A stretch of 64,000 nt of DNA from Pseudomonas serbica (lineage in GTDB: Bacteria > Pseudomonadota > Gammaproteobacteria > Pseudomonadales > Pseudomonadaceae). The notes under the pieces are model-generated. The model was not told the DNA's origin, ran no database searches, and worked only from the letters and a program-made list of their open reading frames with translations. Position 1 is the first letter of the stretch. Every line of letters starts with the position of its first letter. The stretch is from NCBI RefSeq assembly GCF_028823535.1, contig NZ_JAQIYM010000001.1, positions 186,001 to 250,000 on the forward strand, read 5' to 3'. Shown one piece after another: positions 63,229 to 64,000 of this stretch. A program made the translations under genes and the position numbers.

Positions 63229-64000
63229 ATGAATGCTCTAGCCCGCCGCGCTGCAGGCCTGCTGCTCAGCACAGTTTGCCTGCCCCTTTCGGCCCTCGCG
63301 GCCGACCCGCAACCGACTCACGAATTCACCCTCGACAACGGCTTGAAGGTCGTCGTGCGCGAAGACCATCGCGCGCCGGTGGTGGTTTCCCAGGTCTGGT
63401 ACAAGGTCGGCTCCAGCTATGAGACGCCAGGCCAGACCGGCCTGTCCCATGCCTTGGAACACATGATGTTCAAGGGCAGCGAGAAAGTCGGCCCCGGCGA
63501 AGCGTCGTTGATCCTGCGCGACCTCGGTGCCGAAGAGAACGCCTTCACCAGCGACGACTTCACTGCTTATTACCAGGTCTTGGCCCGCGACCGCCTGGGC
63601 GTGGCCTTCGAACTGGAAGCCGACCGCATGGCCAGCCTGCGCCTGCCGCCTGACGAGTTCGCCCGCGAAATCGAAGTCATTAAGGAAGAACGGCGCCTGC
63701 GCACCGACGACAAACCCATGTCCAAGGCCTACGAGCGATTCAAGGCCATGGCTTACCCGGCCAGCGGCTATCACACGCCGACCATTGGCTGGATGGCCGA
63801 CCTGGACCGGATGAAAGTCGAAGAGCTGCGTCACTGGTACCAGTCCTGGTATGTGCCGAACAACGCCACGCTGGTGGTGGTCGGCGACGTGACGCCGGAC
63901 GAGGTCAAGACCCTGGCCCAGCGCTACTTCGGCCCGATCGCCAAACGTGAAGTACCGGCGGCGAAGGTTCCGCTGGAGCTGGCCGAGCCCGGCGAACGCC
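63229..64000 (+). CDS. M16 family zinc metallopeptidase, 3' end outside the window
   Basis: An ATG at 63229, preceded by AAAGG, opens a frame that runs off the window after 257 codons. It has a signal peptide (LARRAAGLLLSTVCLPLSAL, residues 4-23, cleavage near SALAA). An M16 (pitrilysin/insulinase-like) peptidase domain follows. The inverted zinc motif HALEH (about residue 75) lies in TGLSHALEHMMFKGSEKVGP, and the next domain portion DFTAYYQVLARDRLGVAFEL follows. It is probably a periplasmic processing peptidase, as at the corresponding P. aeruginosa locus (PA0372). A second M16 gene usually follows but is not in view. Confidence 0.92.
   Translation, partial: MNALARRAAGLLLSTVCLPLSALAADPQPTHEFTLDNGLKVVVREDHRAPVVVSQVWYKVGSSYETPGQTGLSHALEHMMFKGSEKVGPGEASLILRDLGAEENAFTSDDFTAYYQVLARDRLGVAFELEADRMASLRLPPDEFAREIEVIKEERRLRTDDKPMSKAYERFKAMAYPASGYHTPTIGWMADLDRMKVEELRHWYQSWYVPNNATLVVVGDVTPDEVKTLAQRYFGPIAKREVPAAKVPLELAEPGER

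Overview
The window looks like the chromosome of a Pseudomonas of the fluorescens complex. It is GC-rich and densely packed. Gene order over long stretches matches what I remember of the P. aeruginosa PAO1 region containing rpoH/ftsYEX, metXW, pilT, pyrBC', the pil-chp chemotaxis genes, bioA, metF and ahcY. The intergenic gaps carry fifteen paired inverted repeats (plus one single hairpin), most built on a GTGGGAGCGGGCTTGCTCGCGA-type core, which is typical of REP/REPIN elements in this group. I see no tRNA, rRNA, CRISPR array, insertion sequence, integrase or phage gene. Apart from one small patch near 12.6-13.0 kb, this is core genome.

Layout. 1-5.1 kb: the 3' part of mltA, a MAPEG protein, a DMT permease, an MFS exporter, a formate/nitrite-type channel and a hotdog thioesterase. 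5.2-7.9 kb: a sigma70 promoter and an S-adenosylhomocysteine riboswitch ahead of ahcY, then metF (methyl cycle). 8.0-14.8 kb: an orphan solute-binding protein, the helicase rhlE, a YceI/cytochrome b561 pair, a hidden 56-residue lipoprotein gene, and an exported-looking flavin amine oxidase with a histone-like tail. 15.0-21.1 kb: bioA, rsmE, a LysR/FAD-oxidoreductase/solute-binding-protein group and a hemolysin III protein. 21.2-29.5 kb: the full malonate decarboxylase operon mdcABCDEGH-madLM, with mdcR at its far end. 29.7-39.8 kb: the twitching-type chemosensory cluster pilGHIJ-chpA-chpC, without pilK or chpB. 40-48.6 kb: gshB, a TonB3-like gene, algH-ruvX, pyrR-pyrB-pyrC', a TM2 protein, an NlpC/P60 hydrolase and pilT. 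48.7-55.4 kb: yggS-proC-yggT and metX-metW-DUF4426-rdgB-hemW-DUF3392. 55.5-64 kb: trmB, thiG/thiS, a DUF423 protein, mtgA, rpoH, ftsX-ftsE-ftsY and the start of an M16 peptidase.

How the genes work together. AhcY and MetF recycle homocysteine and supply methyl groups, with transcription tied to SAH level; MetX/MetW feed the same pathway from homoserine. The mdc products import malonate, charge it onto an acyl-carrier subunit and decarboxylate it to acetate. The Chp proteins form a receptor (PilJ), two CheW-like couplers (PilI, ChpC), a large multi-phosphotransfer kinase (ChpA) and two response regulators (PilG, PilH). They sit near the retraction ATPase PilT and a TonB3-like protein linked to pilus function in P. 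aeruginosa.

No wholly new multi-gene system is apparent. The most unusual observations are a REPIN captured in frame inside chpA (32872-32981), the hidden lipoprotein gene flanked by a duplicated gene-end/terminator segment (12608-13068), and the amine oxidase that joins a signal peptide, a FAD enzyme and an Ala/Pro/Lys tail.
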